From assembly GCF_900112065.1 (NCBI RefSeq), contig NZ_FOKE01000012.1, forward strand, positions 26,966-90,965: a DNA stretch of 64,000 nucleotides. Reading direction: 5' to 3'. Position numbers and translations under genes: made by a program. This document shows positions 47,757-56,467 of this stretch, piece by piece. The notes under the pieces are model-generated. The model did no database searches, was not told the DNA's origin, and saw only the letters and a list, made by a program, of their open reading frames with translations. Position 1 is the stretch's first letter; each line of letters begins with the position of its first letter. This stretch comes from Cohnella sp. OV330. GTDB taxonomy: Bacteria > Bacillota > Bacilli > Paenibacillales > Paenibacillaceae.

Positions 47757-48637
47757 CGGTTGCTCCCTCCCCACTTTTTGAGCAGTTGCATGAGCAGCAT
47801 CGTCAGGACGAGCACGGCCCCGAAGAAGACGACCCCGTAGGCGGCGCCGAAGCTGTAGAAGCCTTCGTCGAACGAAGTTTTAATATAAGCCGTCATGATC
47901 GTCTGGGTCGCGTTGCCCGGTCCGCCGCCCGTCAGCGACATGACGATGTCGAACACCTTGAGTCCGCCGATCATCGCGGTGACGCTGACGACGCTGACCG
48001 ACGGCTGGAGCAGCGGCAGCGTGATTCTCCAGAATTGCTGCGAAGAAGTCGCCCCGTCGATCGCCGCCGCTTCATAGTAATCTTTGGAGATGCTCTGCAG
48101 GTTGGCCAGGAAGATGACCATCGCCCATCCGGTCCACTGCCACAGCTGCGTGAAGACGACGGCGTACAGCGCCAGATCGGAGTCGCCGAGGAAGTTGACC
48201 TTGTCCAGGCCGATCGAGGTCAAGGCGCGGTTGATCAAGCCGGCGTCGGAGGTCGAGAGCAGATAGTTCCACAGAAATCCGATGACGAGCGGACTGAAAA
48301 CCGCGGGCAGGAAAAAGACGGATCGCAGCACATTTCGCGTCTTGAGCTTTTTGTCCAGCGCCACCGCCAGCAAAATGCCGAGCGCCGTCTGAAACACGGT
48401 CATCAAAACCGCGTAGATAAGCGAATTTTTAATGCCTGCCAGAAGCAGGTCGTAATGCGCGATCTCGCTAAAATTGCGGAAGCCGACAAAGTGGAGGCCG
48501 GTCTGCTTCGCGATCGAGTAATCGGTCAGGCTGTAATAAAACATCGTCGCGAACGGATACACGCAAAACAAGACATAAAACAGAAAAGCCGGGATCAGGA
48601 ACAACCCGTATTGAAATTCCCTCGCTGTCCGGTTCAC
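47753..48637 (-). CDS. Carbohydrate ABC transporter permease (MalF type)
   Basis: 294 aa, six membrane segments. EAA loop YEAAAIDGATSSQQFWRITLPLLQP. The start is uncertain: GTG at 48637 (MNRTAREFQYGLF) has AAAGG twelve bases upstream, while TTG at 48649 would lie directly against that site. It overlaps the MalG gene by 4 nt and follows the binding lipoprotein by about 70 bp. Confidence 0.88.
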   Translation of the reverse strand: MNRTAREFQYGLFLIPAFLFYVLFCVYPFATMFYYSLTDYSIAKQTGLHFVGFRNFSEIAHYDLLLAGIKNSLIYAVLMTVFQTALGILLAVALDKKLKTRNVLRSVFFLPAVFSPLVIGFLWNYLLSTSDAGLINRALTSIGLDKVNFLGDSDLALYAVVFTQLWQWTGWAMVIFLANLQSISKDYYEAAAIDGATSSQQFWRITLPLLQPSVSVVSVTAMIGGLKVFDIVMSLTGGGPGNATQTIMTAYIKTSFDEGFYSFGAAYGVVFFGAVLVLTMLLMQLLKKWGGSNR

Positions 48638-48707
48638 GGGGTCGACCAACCTTTCGATGCGGCTGCCGCAGCCGCGAATGTCCCGCGTCTGCGGCTGCCC
48701 GCTTACA

Positions 48708-50021
48708 TTACTTGTTCAATTGGAGCAGTCTGGCCGTCGTTTTGTCCGTCGTCTTAAGCACGGAGGAGACGTCGCTCTTGCCGCCGAGCAGCTCCTGAAG
48801 CGCCTTGCCGTAATCCTCGATGATCGACGAGGCGCTGCCGCCCCAATTGTTCCACGGCGCGTACACGTTGCCCGCCTGGAACGTTTCCTTCACGCCGTCG
48901 AATTCGGCAGGCATGTCGAACGATACGCCCTTCAGGTAGCTGCTGCCGCCCTGATTGTTTTCCCAGAACGCCTTCTGCCCTTCCGGCGTCGCGATCAGAT
49001 CCAGCACCTGCATGACCGCGTCGGCGTTTTTGGAATGCGCGTTCGCCGCGAAGCCTACGCCGGGCCCGCCGATGAGCCAGCCCGGGCCTTCGGCCGAGCC
49101 GTAGAACGGGAACATGTCCAGCTGAATGTTCGGATTTTTTTGCTTGATCGCCTCCAGCGCCCATGGACCCGATTCCCACATGGCCGCTTTGCCTGTCGCG
49201 AACTCGTCCAGCGCTTGATCGTAGTCGATGCCGAGCATATCGTTGGTGAGGTAGCCGCGTTTGATCAGCTCGCTCCACTTTTCCAGTCCCGCGTTCCAGT
49301 TGCCTTCGAGCGTCGTCTCGCCCTTGCCGTACTTCGCGTCGAAGTCTTTGTTCGCCGACTGCGAGAGGAACTCGTTCATGATGAGACCCATGGACGACTT
49401 CATCATCGGCTCGAACGATTTGGCGCCCATCGCCTGCGGCTTGACGCCGTTCTTTTTCAGATCCTCGTGCAGCTGCAGCTCTTCCTCGAACGTCTTCGGA
49501 GGCTTGAGCCCGTACTTGGCGAAGATCTCCTTGTTGTAATAGATGCCTTCGAACCAACTGATGCCGGGAAGCGCCACAAGCTTGCCGTCGACCGAGTAGA
49601 CGCTCGTGCCCGCATCGCTGAACCGGTCGGCCAGGCTGGACAGGTCGGCCAAGTATCCGAGCTTGTTGTACTGCGTCGCGGCGGGCGGACCGACCGAGAT
49701 AATGTCGGGGCCGGAGCCTGCGGCGAGCTGCGTGCCGATGATATTGTCGTACTGCGCGTTCTCGATAAATTGATATTCGATCTCGATATTCGGCAGCTTC
49801 TGCTTGATCAGATCGAGCAGGCTCTGCACCGTCGTCTCTTTGTTCCAATAGGCCATGCGGATCTTGACCTTCTCCCCCGAAGGCGCGGATGGCGAAGCGC
49901 TTGCAGAGGTGTCCGGCGATGCCGCGGCGTTTGAATTGCCGTTGTTGCCGTTCGATCCGCAGCCCGTCACGGCGAGCGCCAGCACGGGCAATGCCAACCA
50001 AATAGCTTTAAGTTGTCTCAA
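48708..50021 (-). CDS. Extracellular sugar-binding lipoprotein (second ABC operon)
   Basis: 437 aa family 1 solute-binding protein. Lipobox LAVTGC (Cys about 21), Asn/Ser-rich linker, then KVKIRMAYWNKE as the start of the binding fold. TTG start at 50021 with GGGGGA eight bases upstream; no better start fits. First gene of the operon with two permeases. The YesN/YesM pair downstream probably controls it. No ATPase gene present. Confidence 0.92.
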   Translation of the reverse strand: MRQLKAIWLALPVLALAVTGCGSNGNNGNSNAAASPDTSASASPSAPSGEKVKIRMAYWNKETTVQSLLDLIKQKLPNIEIEYQFIENAQYDNIIGTQLAAGSGPDIISVGPPAATQYNKLGYLADLSSLADRFSDAGTSVYSVDGKLVALPGISWFEGIYYNKEIFAKYGLKPPKTFEEELQLHEDLKKNGVKPQAMGAKSFEPMMKSSMGLIMNEFLSQSANKDFDAKYGKGETTLEGNWNAGLEKWSELIKRGYLTNDMLGIDYDQALDEFATGKAAMWESGPWALEAIKQKNPNIQLDMFPFYGSAEGPGWLIGGPGVGFAANAHSKNADAVMQVLDLIATPEGQKAFWENNQGGSSYLKGVSFDMPAEFDGVKETFQAGNVYAPWNNWGGSASSIIEDYGKALQELLGGKSDVSSVLKTTDKTTARLLQLNK

Positions 50022-50077
50022 CCTGTTATCCCCCTAAAGTCGTCGGTCGGGAGGCAACGCTAGCTCCCATGTGGTTC

Positions 50078-50106
50078 ATTATAAGGCCGGGGATTTGGGT
50101 GTCGAA
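50078..50106 (-). promoter_or_regulatory. Probable SigA promoter of the second sugar ABC operon
   Basis: TTCGAC (50106-50101), 17-bp spacer, TATAAT (50083-50078), giving a leader of about 50 nt. The rest of 50107-50293 shows no ORF or repeat. Confidence 0.6.
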
Positions 50107-50293
50107 ATCTGAAATTTTTACGTTGACTCTGAAGATTTTGCTTTCTATGAAATAAGCCCGTCATCCGCAAAGAGATGATGGGCGAAGCAGTCTATCGGGC
50201 GGGGGAAGGGGCGTTAGATGACGAGGGTCGGGAACGAAGCATCGCCGTCCAGCGGCGGGGGGCGAGGGATAGCGCAAACTGTGCACGGGTGCC

Positions 50294-51451
50294 TTAAACT
50301 ACGTCGGCTTCGTCGCAGATGCAGGTCAATTGCTCGAGCAAACGCCCGAATACCTCGTTCCAGTCCTGCGTGGCGGCGAAGGCATGGGCCCGGTCCGCGA
50401 TCGCGCGGCGAAGCGCCGGGTTGGCATGCAGTCGCGCAAGCGCAGCCGCAAAGTCATCGACGTCACCAGGCCGGCAGAGCAAACCTGTCTCGCCGGCCTT
50501 CACGAGATCGGGCAGCGCACCGGCGTCCGCCGCGATCACGGGCAGGCCGCAGGCCATCGCTTCGAGCGCGACGTTGCCGAAGGTCTCCGTCGGCGACGGG
50601 AAGAGAAGCGCGCCGGAGGCCTGCATCCACCGCTGAAGCGCTGCCTGCGGCAAGGCGCCGAGGAAGAGCGCGTCGATCCCGAGGCGCTCGGCGAGCTGGC
50701 GGAGCTCCGCCGCCTGCGGCCCGTCCCCGGCCAGCACGAGCCGCGCGTCTGCGCCTGTCTGCTCCCTGAAGCGCTGAACGGCGAGGAGCGCCGTGCGCGT
50801 GTCTTTCTCAGGCGCCAGCCGTCCGGCGCATAGAATCGGGAAGCACGCTGGAGGCAGACCGTGCTCGCGCAGCCAACCCTCTCCGTCGCCTTCCCGATGG
50901 AAGACGGCGGCGTCGATGCCGCGAGTCCACAGGTCGAGGCCGAGCCAGCCGTCCCTTCGGCACTCTTCGAGTACGGATGGAGACGGCACGAAGATTCGCT
51001 TGCAGGGACGGTGGAACCAGTGCAAGTAACGCCGCAGCAGCGTGCCCGCCCAGCTTAAATTGTAGTAAGGCAGATAGCGCGCGAAGTGCGTATGGTGGGA
51101 GGCAGCGAGCGGAATGCCATGCTTCAGCGCCAGCCTGCGGCCCGTGAGGCCGGTGCCGAACGGCGTAGCCACGTGCACCACCGTCGGTTTGAAGGCCAGC
51201 AAGCTTCGCTCTGCCGAAGCCGAGACGGGCGTCGCCAGCCGGCATTCCGGATAGAGGAAAAACGGCAGGCTGGCAAGACGCTCCGCCGTCTCCGCGTAGC
51301 CGGCGGCCCGGCGCGGCCCAGCCGGTGCGTACACCTTGCAGGCGATGCCTCTCTTTTCCAGATAAGCGATCCATCTCTGCAGCGTCTTGGCTACGCCGTT
51401 GATCTCAGGCGCGTATGTGTCGGTAAACAAAGCCAGGCGGATCTCGCTCAT
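50294..51451 (-). CDS. Glycosyltransferase family 4
   Basis: 385 aa, GT-B fold, probably a membrane-associated mannosyl- or glucosyltransferase acting on lipids or polysaccharide. N-terminal acceptor domain begins LALFTDTYAPEINGVAKTLQRW. Donor site: AGRLAPEKDTRTAL, then the retaining-GT EX7E motif in PSPTETFGNVALEAMACGLPV and DAGALPD. Start ATG at 51451 with GGAGGAG nine bases upstream; the frame is open further but unsupported. Close to a PAP2 phosphatase in the opposite direction, which hints at a lipid-linked role. Confidence 0.88.
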   Translation of the reverse strand: MSEIRLALFTDTYAPEINGVAKTLQRWIAYLEKRGIACKVYAPAGPRRAAGYAETAERLASLPFFLYPECRLATPVSASAERSLLAFKPTVVHVATPFGTGLTGRRLALKHGIPLAASHHTHFARYLPYYNLSWAGTLLRRYLHWFHRPCKRIFVPSPSVLEECRRDGWLGLDLWTRGIDAAVFHREGDGEGWLREHGLPPACFPILCAGRLAPEKDTRTALLAVQRFREQTGADARLVLAGDGPQAAELRQLAERLGIDALFLGALPQAALQRWMQASGALLFPSPTETFGNVALEAMACGLPVIAADAGALPDLVKAGETGLLCRPGDVDDFAAALARLHANPALRRAIADRAHAFAATQDWNEVFGRLLEQLTCICDEADVV

Positions 51452-51653
51452 GCGACGAACTCCTCCTCTGACGATGCGATGCGATTCAGGCCCATCGTAC
51501 AGCGGCTTCGTCACCGCCGAATCAGCGGAGTGTCAATTCGCGAGATGATTTTGCGTTTACAATCCGGCGTGCCGCGCTTCACACCGGATTGACAATTCGC
51601 GGCTAGACTTAGAAGCAAAGGCGCCGCTTCCGGGCGGCAAAGGAGAGATGGCC

Positions 51654-52187
51654 ATGGCTCAGTTCTACCGCATGCTCAGCCGCTTCGAGAGCGATTGGTT
51701 CCTTCATATTAACGTCCGTTGGAACAGGGAGGCGCTGAACCGGCTGTTCTGGCTGTTGTCGATCATTGGCGGAGCGACGTTCTCGCTATCCGTCTCCTTG
51801 GCCGCAGGCCTGCTTGCCCCCGGCATCTGGGGCATCGCCGGCTGGCAGGCACTCGCTGCCGTCGTCCTCAGTCACCTGCCCGTCGCCCTCGCCAAGCGCG
51901 TCTCGCCCCGCTCCCGTCCGTATCAAGTGCTTCCTCAAGCCAAGACCGGACCGCGCCCGCTTCAAGATCCCTCCTTCCCCTCCGGACATACGACCGCGGC
52001 CTTCGCCCTGCTGACGCCCTGGATGGCCGCCTCCCCTGCGCTGATCCCGCTTCTTCTCCCCATCGGCGCCGGCGTCGCGCTGTCCCGCGTCTACTTCGGA
52101 TTGCACTATCCAAGCGACACGATCGCGGGCATGCTGCTCGGCAGCTCGACGGCGCTGCTCGTCGGCGCGTGGATTCACGTGGCCTGA
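51654..52187 (+). CDS. PAP2-family membrane phosphatase
   Basis: 177 aa with about five membrane segments. All three phosphatase motifs are present: KRVSPRSRP, PSGHTT and SRVYFGLHYPSD, containing the catalytic His pair. Relatives dephosphorylate undecaprenyl pyrophosphate or phosphatidic acid. ATG at 51654 lies 8 nt after AAAGGAG; the ATG at 51648 is too close to that site. Confidence 0.9.
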   Translation: MAQFYRMLSRFESDWFLHINVRWNREALNRLFWLLSIIGGATFSLSVSLAAGLLAPGIWGIAGWQALAAVVLSHLPVALAKRVSPRSRPYQVLPQAKTGPRPLQDPSFPSGHTTAAFALLTPWMAASPALIPLLLPIGAGVALSRVYFGLHYPSDTIAGMLLGSSTALLVGAWIHVA

Positions 52188-52199
52188 CTGCAAGCTGCT

Positions 52200-52443
52200 T
52201 GGTGGCCCCGGATACCCGCGATGTAGCTCTAGATGAGACTACTTGCGCACGCGCGCCCCCGGTTACCTTCGATGCGACTCTGGTTGAGACTACTTTTGCA
52301 TGGACGGCCCCGGTTACCCACGAAGTAGCTCTGGCTGAGACTACTTTCGCATGGACGGCCCCGGTTACCCACGAAGTAGCTCTGGCTGAGACTACTTTCG
52401 CATGGACGGCCCCAGCTATCCGCGATGTATCTCCGTTAGAGCC
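52200..52443. repeat. Tandem array, about 4.7 copies, period exactly 51 bp
   Basis: GAGACTAC-type cores start at 52235, 52286, 52337, 52388 and 52439, each 51 bp apart. Copies three and four are identical over the whole unit; the outer copies are diverged. Each unit holds GAGACTACTTTTGC, sharing ACTTTTGC with the arrays at 20264 and 41082. As 51 is divisible by three, long frames run through it on both strands, but none has a ribosome binding site. It fills the gap between convergent PAP2 and the kinase gene. Confidence 0.93.
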
Positions 52444-52450
52444 CGCAAAA

Positions 52451-52496
52451 AAAACGCAAAAAGGCCTCCCTGTCATCTCCGATGACAAAGGAGGCC
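52451..52496 (-). terminator. Terminator of the muropeptide salvage operon
   Basis: Stem GGCCTCC / GGAGGCC (52463-52469, 52490-52496) with inner GTCAT/ATGAC. TTTTTGCG then eight Ts follow on the minus strand. Confidence 0.88.
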
Positions 52497-52500
52497 GTCC

Positions 52501-53415
52501 TCATGCTTTCAACGTCCGCAGCGCCATTAGCGCGGCGCCTTCGGATGCATCCCTGCGCGCTTCGACCGCCTGTACGGACGGGCATACCTGCCGCAGCCGC
52601 GCCAGCAACGCCTCGCGCACATGCGCATTGCGGTGCAGCACGCTGCCCGCCAGCGCGAGCTCGCCGCCGTCCGGCCATAGCCGCTCGGCCACCGGCCGGA
52701 CAAGTTCGCACAGTTCCGCGCCGCTGCGTGCGGCAATGGCCAGCGCAGCATCGTCGCAGAGCGCGCAAGCCTCCGACAGCAGCGGCGCGAGCGAAGCGAT
52801 GTCCTGCTTGCCGGTGCGCCGGTCGTAGACGAAGCCGACGATCTCCGCTACCGAGCCGATGCCGAGCTTGGCATACGTCATCTCGGTCAGCACGGTGGCC
52901 GGCGCGCGGTCGTCATGGGCCCGGACGACCGCGGACAGCACGCTGCGTCCGATGCTGTATCCGCTACCCTCGTCGTCGATGAGGTGGCCGAAGCCGCCGG
53001 TGCGATGCACGTCGCCCGATTCGCTCCGCCCGTAGCAGATGGATCCGGTGCCGGCGATCAGAATCATGCCATGCTCGCGTTCCAGCGCGCCGAATAACGC
53101 CGTCTCATGATCGCCGACGATATGAACGCCGCCGCCGTAGCCGGACTCGCGAAGCGCTGCGGTCAGACGGCCGGGCACCGTCGGATTGCTGACGCCCGCC
53201 GCGCCGACGACGAGCTGTGTACAGGAAGCCAAGCCGCCGCACGCTTCGTCCAGCATCGTCACGATGTCCGCCAGATGGCGGCGGACCTCCGACTCATCCC
53301 GCCCGTTATAATTAATCCCGCCGGACGCAAACGTTTTTAGCGTGCGCCCGGTCTCGTCCATGACGGTCACCGCCGTTTTCGTTCCGCCGCCGTCTACGCC
53401 CGCCACGTATTTCAT
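52501..53415 (-). CDS. BadF/BcrA-type N-acetylglucosamine/N-acetylmuramic acid kinase (MurK-like)
   Basis: 304 aa, ASKHA fold. Phosphate 1 loop VDGGGTKT (residues 7-14), phosphate 2 loop AGTGSICYG, and GFGHLIDDEGSGYSIGR typical of the GlcNAc/MurNAc kinase branch. Clostridium MurK of this family phosphorylates both MurNAc and GlcNAc. The locus (NagZ, NamZ, AnmK, MurQ) strongly suggests the same here. Start ATG at 53415 after AAAGGAGG; the frame is open further but without a ribosome binding site. Last gene of the cluster. Confidence 0.87.
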   Translation of the reverse strand: MKYVAGVDGGGTKTAVTVMDETGRTLKTFASGGINYNGRDESEVRRHLADIVTMLDEACGGLASCTQLVVGAAGVSNPTVPGRLTAALRESGYGGGVHIVGDHETALFGALEREHGMILIAGTGSICYGRSESGDVHRTGGFGHLIDDEGSGYSIGRSVLSAVVRAHDDRAPATVLTEMTYAKLGIGSVAEIVGFVYDRRTGKQDIASLAPLLSEACALCDDAALAIAARSGAELCELVRPVAERLWPDGGELALAGSVLHRNAHVREALLARLRQVCPSVQAVEARRDASEGAALMALRTLKA

Positions 53416-53639
53416 GGCCGATTTCCTCCTTTGCCCGATTGCCGTCAGACCCAATTTCACAAGCATCGCATATCCTGCGCTAACCCCTACTCGACCTCCG
53501 CAACCGCAACGTCAGCTATATGCCTGGTTGGCCGAATCCGGGCTTCCCGATCACATTCTCTACCCAAACCTGATCACGCATCCGCCCAGACGGCATTCGC
53601 GGGAGCTGCGCGAGGGCGAGAGATGCGGCGCATGTCGGC
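53416..53639. other. Gap inside the salvage cluster
   Basis: 224 bp between nagZ and the kinase gene. No ORF, terminator or repeat seen; probably transcribed through. Confidence 0.4.
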
Positions 53640-55232
53640 TCAGCTTCCGCGCTGCCAAACGCACTCGATCCGCCCTTCCGGCCTTACCTCTCCGGCCAGC
53701 ACCCTGGCGACTGACGCCAAGGACAGCGGCGTATATTCAAATGCCGCGAGCCCGCATTCGATCCACGCCAGCATCTCCAGATCGTACGGCTTGCCTAGCG
53801 CGACCGCAGTGACTCGCTTGCCCGCAGACACAAGCCTGCGCACGGCTTCAAGCTGGCCGAGGTTGTCGACCGCGTTGTACAGGCCGAACACCACGCGGTC
53901 ACAATCCTTTGCCTCCCGAAGCAACCGTCCCAGCTCCGCCTCGTCCGGGTCGATATCCGTGAGCAGCTGCGCCCCACCCAGCCTCTCCGCCATCGCCGCG
54001 GGGAAACTGAGTCCCGGCCGCACCTGGCTCGACGCCCGATCCGTCCGGTATGGATAACTGCCCGCGAACAGCGTGCGGGCGCTGCCCAGCGCTATGGGCG
54101 ACAGCTCGCCTTCAACCAAACAGATGCCCGCCTCGCTGATCGCCGATGCCTGCGACCGGTGGGCCTCGCAACCCACGAGCGACAGCGGGAGCGCCTCTTC
54201 CGAAGGCGACGCATATTTCATTTTATAATACAGCACTTTGTCCACCGCTTCGTCGATCGTCTCCATCGGCAGGTCGCCGGATAGAACCGCCTGTTCGATC
54301 ACCTGTACCGTCTCCCGGACGAGCGCGGGCGTATGGCTGACGAACAGCAGATGAATGCCCGCCTTCAACGCGCCCAGCGCGCCCTGAGCGGTGCCGTAAT
54401 ACTTCTGGATCGCATCCATCTCCAGGCAGTCCGAGATGACCAGCCCTTCATAGCCGAGCTCCCGCTTCAGCAGGCCGGTGACGATCGAGCGCGACATCGT
54501 CGCGGGCACCCGCTCCGGCTCGATGGCGGGAAACAGCATATGCGCAATCGTAAGCGCCTCGGCCCCCGCCGCGATCGCGGCGCGAAAGGGCCGCAGCTCC
54601 AGCTTCTCGAGCGCCTCCAATGTCTTGGGCACCGAAGGCAGTCCCAGATGGGAATCGACCGCCGTATCGCCGTGACCCGGGAAATGCTTGACCGCGGCCA
54701 GCACGCCCTCTTCCTGCAGCCCTCGCAGCATTTGCAGGCCGTACGCCGTCACCGTCTCGGCCGTATCGCCGTATGCGCGGACGTTGATGACCGGATTGCG
54801 CTTATTGTTGTTGATATCGAGTACGGGCGCCAGATTAAAGTTGATTCCCAGCGCCTTGAGCTCCTTCGCGGTGATGCGCCCTGCCGCCAGCGCGTAGTCG
54901 GGTTGTCCCGTCGCGGCAACGGCCATTGCGCCCGGGACGTTGACGGCGTCCTGAGGCAAGCGCGTCACGCGCCCGCCCTCCTGGTCGATCGAGATCAAGG
55001 CGGGGCAGCCCGTCTCTTCAAGCGCGAGGCGCTGCAGATCGCCGCATAGCGCGGCCAACTGCGACTTGTCCTCCGCGTTGTAGGCGAACAAGATGATATT
55101 GCCGATCTTCCACTCGCGCACGAGCTCTCGCAGATCCTCCGTGATCGTCAGCCCCGGCAGGCCCGTGACGATCAGCTGGCCGATCTTTTCCCGCAGCGAC
55201 AGCTCCCGGCGATTCATTGCCTGGTTACCCAC
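53640..55232 (-). CDS. nagZ: Beta-N-acetylglucosaminidase NagZ (GH3), no signal peptide
   Basis: 530 aa. Removes terminal GlcNAc from muropeptides or chitin fragments. N-terminal GH3 barrel (about 1-330) with ISIDQEGGRVTRLP and the bacterial NagZ block KHFPGHGDTAVDSH, which carries the Asp-His dyad used as acid/base. The nucleophile Asp is in SDCLEMD. A C-terminal alpha/beta domain follows (about 370-530). GTG start at 55232 with AGGAGG upstream. The N-terminus (NRRELSLREKIGQLIVTG) has no signal peptide, unlike the secreted Bacillus subtilis NagZ, so it acts in the cytoplasm. Confidence 0.92.
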   Translation of the reverse strand: MGNQAMNRRELSLREKIGQLIVTGLPGLTITEDLRELVREWKIGNIILFAYNAEDKSQLAALCGDLQRLALEETGCPALISIDQEGGRVTRLPQDAVNVPGAMAVAATGQPDYALAAGRITAKELKALGINFNLAPVLDINNNKRNPVINVRAYGDTAETVTAYGLQMLRGLQEEGVLAAVKHFPGHGDTAVDSHLGLPSVPKTLEALEKLELRPFRAAIAAGAEALTIAHMLFPAIEPERVPATMSRSIVTGLLKRELGYEGLVISDCLEMDAIQKYYGTAQGALGALKAGIHLLFVSHTPALVRETVQVIEQAVLSGDLPMETIDEAVDKVLYYKMKYASPSEEALPLSLVGCEAHRSQASAISEAGICLVEGELSPIALGSARTLFAGSYPYRTDRASSQVRPGLSFPAAMAERLGGAQLLTDIDPDEAELGRLLREAKDCDRVVFGLYNAVDNLGQLEAVRRLVSAGKRVTAVALGKPYDLEMLAWIECGLAAFEYTPLSLASVARVLAGEVRPEGRIECVWQRGS

Positions 55233-55309
55233 CCGGATTCCTCCTTCAAAAAGAAAGGCGGCAACCGGCCGACCGCGCTTGCGCGGCGATCCGATTGTCC
55301 GCAGCCGTA

Positions 55310-56461
55310 CTAATACAAATGAAATTCCGCCTTCATCGCCGCAAACGCCGCGCTCTCTTCGCGAAAGCGAGCGAGCAGCTCAGTCAGCTCGAGGTCCTCG
55401 TCACGGTAGACGCTGTCCCCGCCGAGCAGGTCGATGAACGGCCTGGAGCCTTCCCTCAAGGGCGGCAGAAACGCGAACGCCTCGTAATTCCGCTTGATCG
55501 TATGCAGGAGCGTCACCCCCGTCTCGAGCGGCCGGACCGCGCGGACATCGGTGACATGCAGCTGCACGCCACGGCATAGCTCATCCCGATGCTTGGAGAA
55601 AGACGGCTTGAAATGCGCCGGCCGGAACCGGACGCCCGGCAGGCCGAGCCCGTTCATCTCGTCCGACAGCCGTTCCGCGTCGATAAACGGTGCCCCGATC
55701 ATCTCGAACGGGAACGTCGTCCCTCTGCCCTCCGACAGGTTGGTCCCCTCGAAAAGGCAGGTACCGCCATACAGCAGCGCCGTCTCGAACCGCGGTATGC
55801 CGAGCGACGGATGGATCCAGAGCCGCCCCGTATCGGGGAACAGCATGTCCCGCTCCCAGCCCTCGCAGCGGACGACATGCAGGTCGGCGCCCCAGCCCTG
55901 CTGCGCGTTCGCCATCGTCGCCACCTCGCCGGCCGTCAATCCGTACCGCACGCACAGGGGATAGCCCCCCACGAACGACCGATAGCCGTCTTTCAGCACA
56001 TTGCCTTCGACCGTGACGCCGTCCAGCGGGTTGATCCGATCCAGCACGACGAACGGCTTGCCCGCCTTCGCGCAGTCCTCCAGGGCATAGAGCATTGTAT
56101 AGATAAAAGTATAATAGCGAACGCCTACGTCCTGAATATCGTATACGACCGCGTCGACTTGATCGAGCATGTCCGGCGTCAGCCGCTTCGAGTCCTTGCG
56201 GTACAGGCTGTACACCGGCACGCCGGTTCGCTCGTCGATGTACGAGTCCACCAGGCCGCCGGCCGCCTGATCGCCGCGCACCCCGTGTTCGGGCGAAAAA
56301 AGCGCGGCGAGATGGTACCGGTCGTGCAGCAGCTGGATCGTGGATTCGAAGCCGAGCGTCAGCCCGGTCGGTGCCGTGATCAGCCCCAGCCGCTTGCCTT
56401 GAAGCAGACCGTCGTACTTGCCGCTCGCGAGCGTGTCGACGCCGTTCAGCACCGTCGCCAT
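55310..56461 (-). CDS. namZ: Exo-beta-N-acetylmuramidase NamZ (DUF1343, GH171)
   Basis: 383 aa. The family releases MurNAc from the non-reducing end of MurNAc-GlcNAc chains. Conserved blocks: GKRLGLITAPTG, LAALFSPEHGVRGD, VYSLYRK, DAVVYDIQDVGVRYYTFIYTM, VLDRINPL and EGTNLSEGRGTTFPFEMIGAP. No signal peptide. ATG at 56461 is used; the adjacent GGAG also suits GTG at 56452 (MLNGVDTLASG), which may be the true start. Six bases separate it from the PIG-L gene stop, so it is in one transcript. Confidence 0.93.
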   Translation of the reverse strand: MATVLNGVDTLASGKYDGLLQGKRLGLITAPTGLTLGFESTIQLLHDRYHLAALFSPEHGVRGDQAAGGLVDSYIDERTGVPVYSLYRKDSKRLTPDMLDQVDAVVYDIQDVGVRYYTFIYTMLYALEDCAKAGKPFVVLDRINPLDGVTVEGNVLKDGYRSFVGGYPLCVRYGLTAGEVATMANAQQGWGADLHVVRCEGWERDMLFPDTGRLWIHPSLGIPRFETALLYGGTCLFEGTNLSEGRGTTFPFEMIGAPFIDAERLSDEMNGLGLPGVRFRPAHFKPSFSKHRDELCRGVQLHVTDVRAVRPLETGVTLLHTIKRNYEAFAFLPPLREGSRPFIDLLGGDSVYRDEDLELTELLARFREESAAFAAMKAEFHLY

Positions 56462-56467
56462 CTCCTA

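Noticed and set aside
52204-52828. Protein with 17-residue repeats encoded by the 51-bp array
   Set aside because: Frames are open in several phases simply because 51 is a multiple of three. No start with a ribosome binding site exists, and the frame runs into the antisense of the MurK-like kinase.
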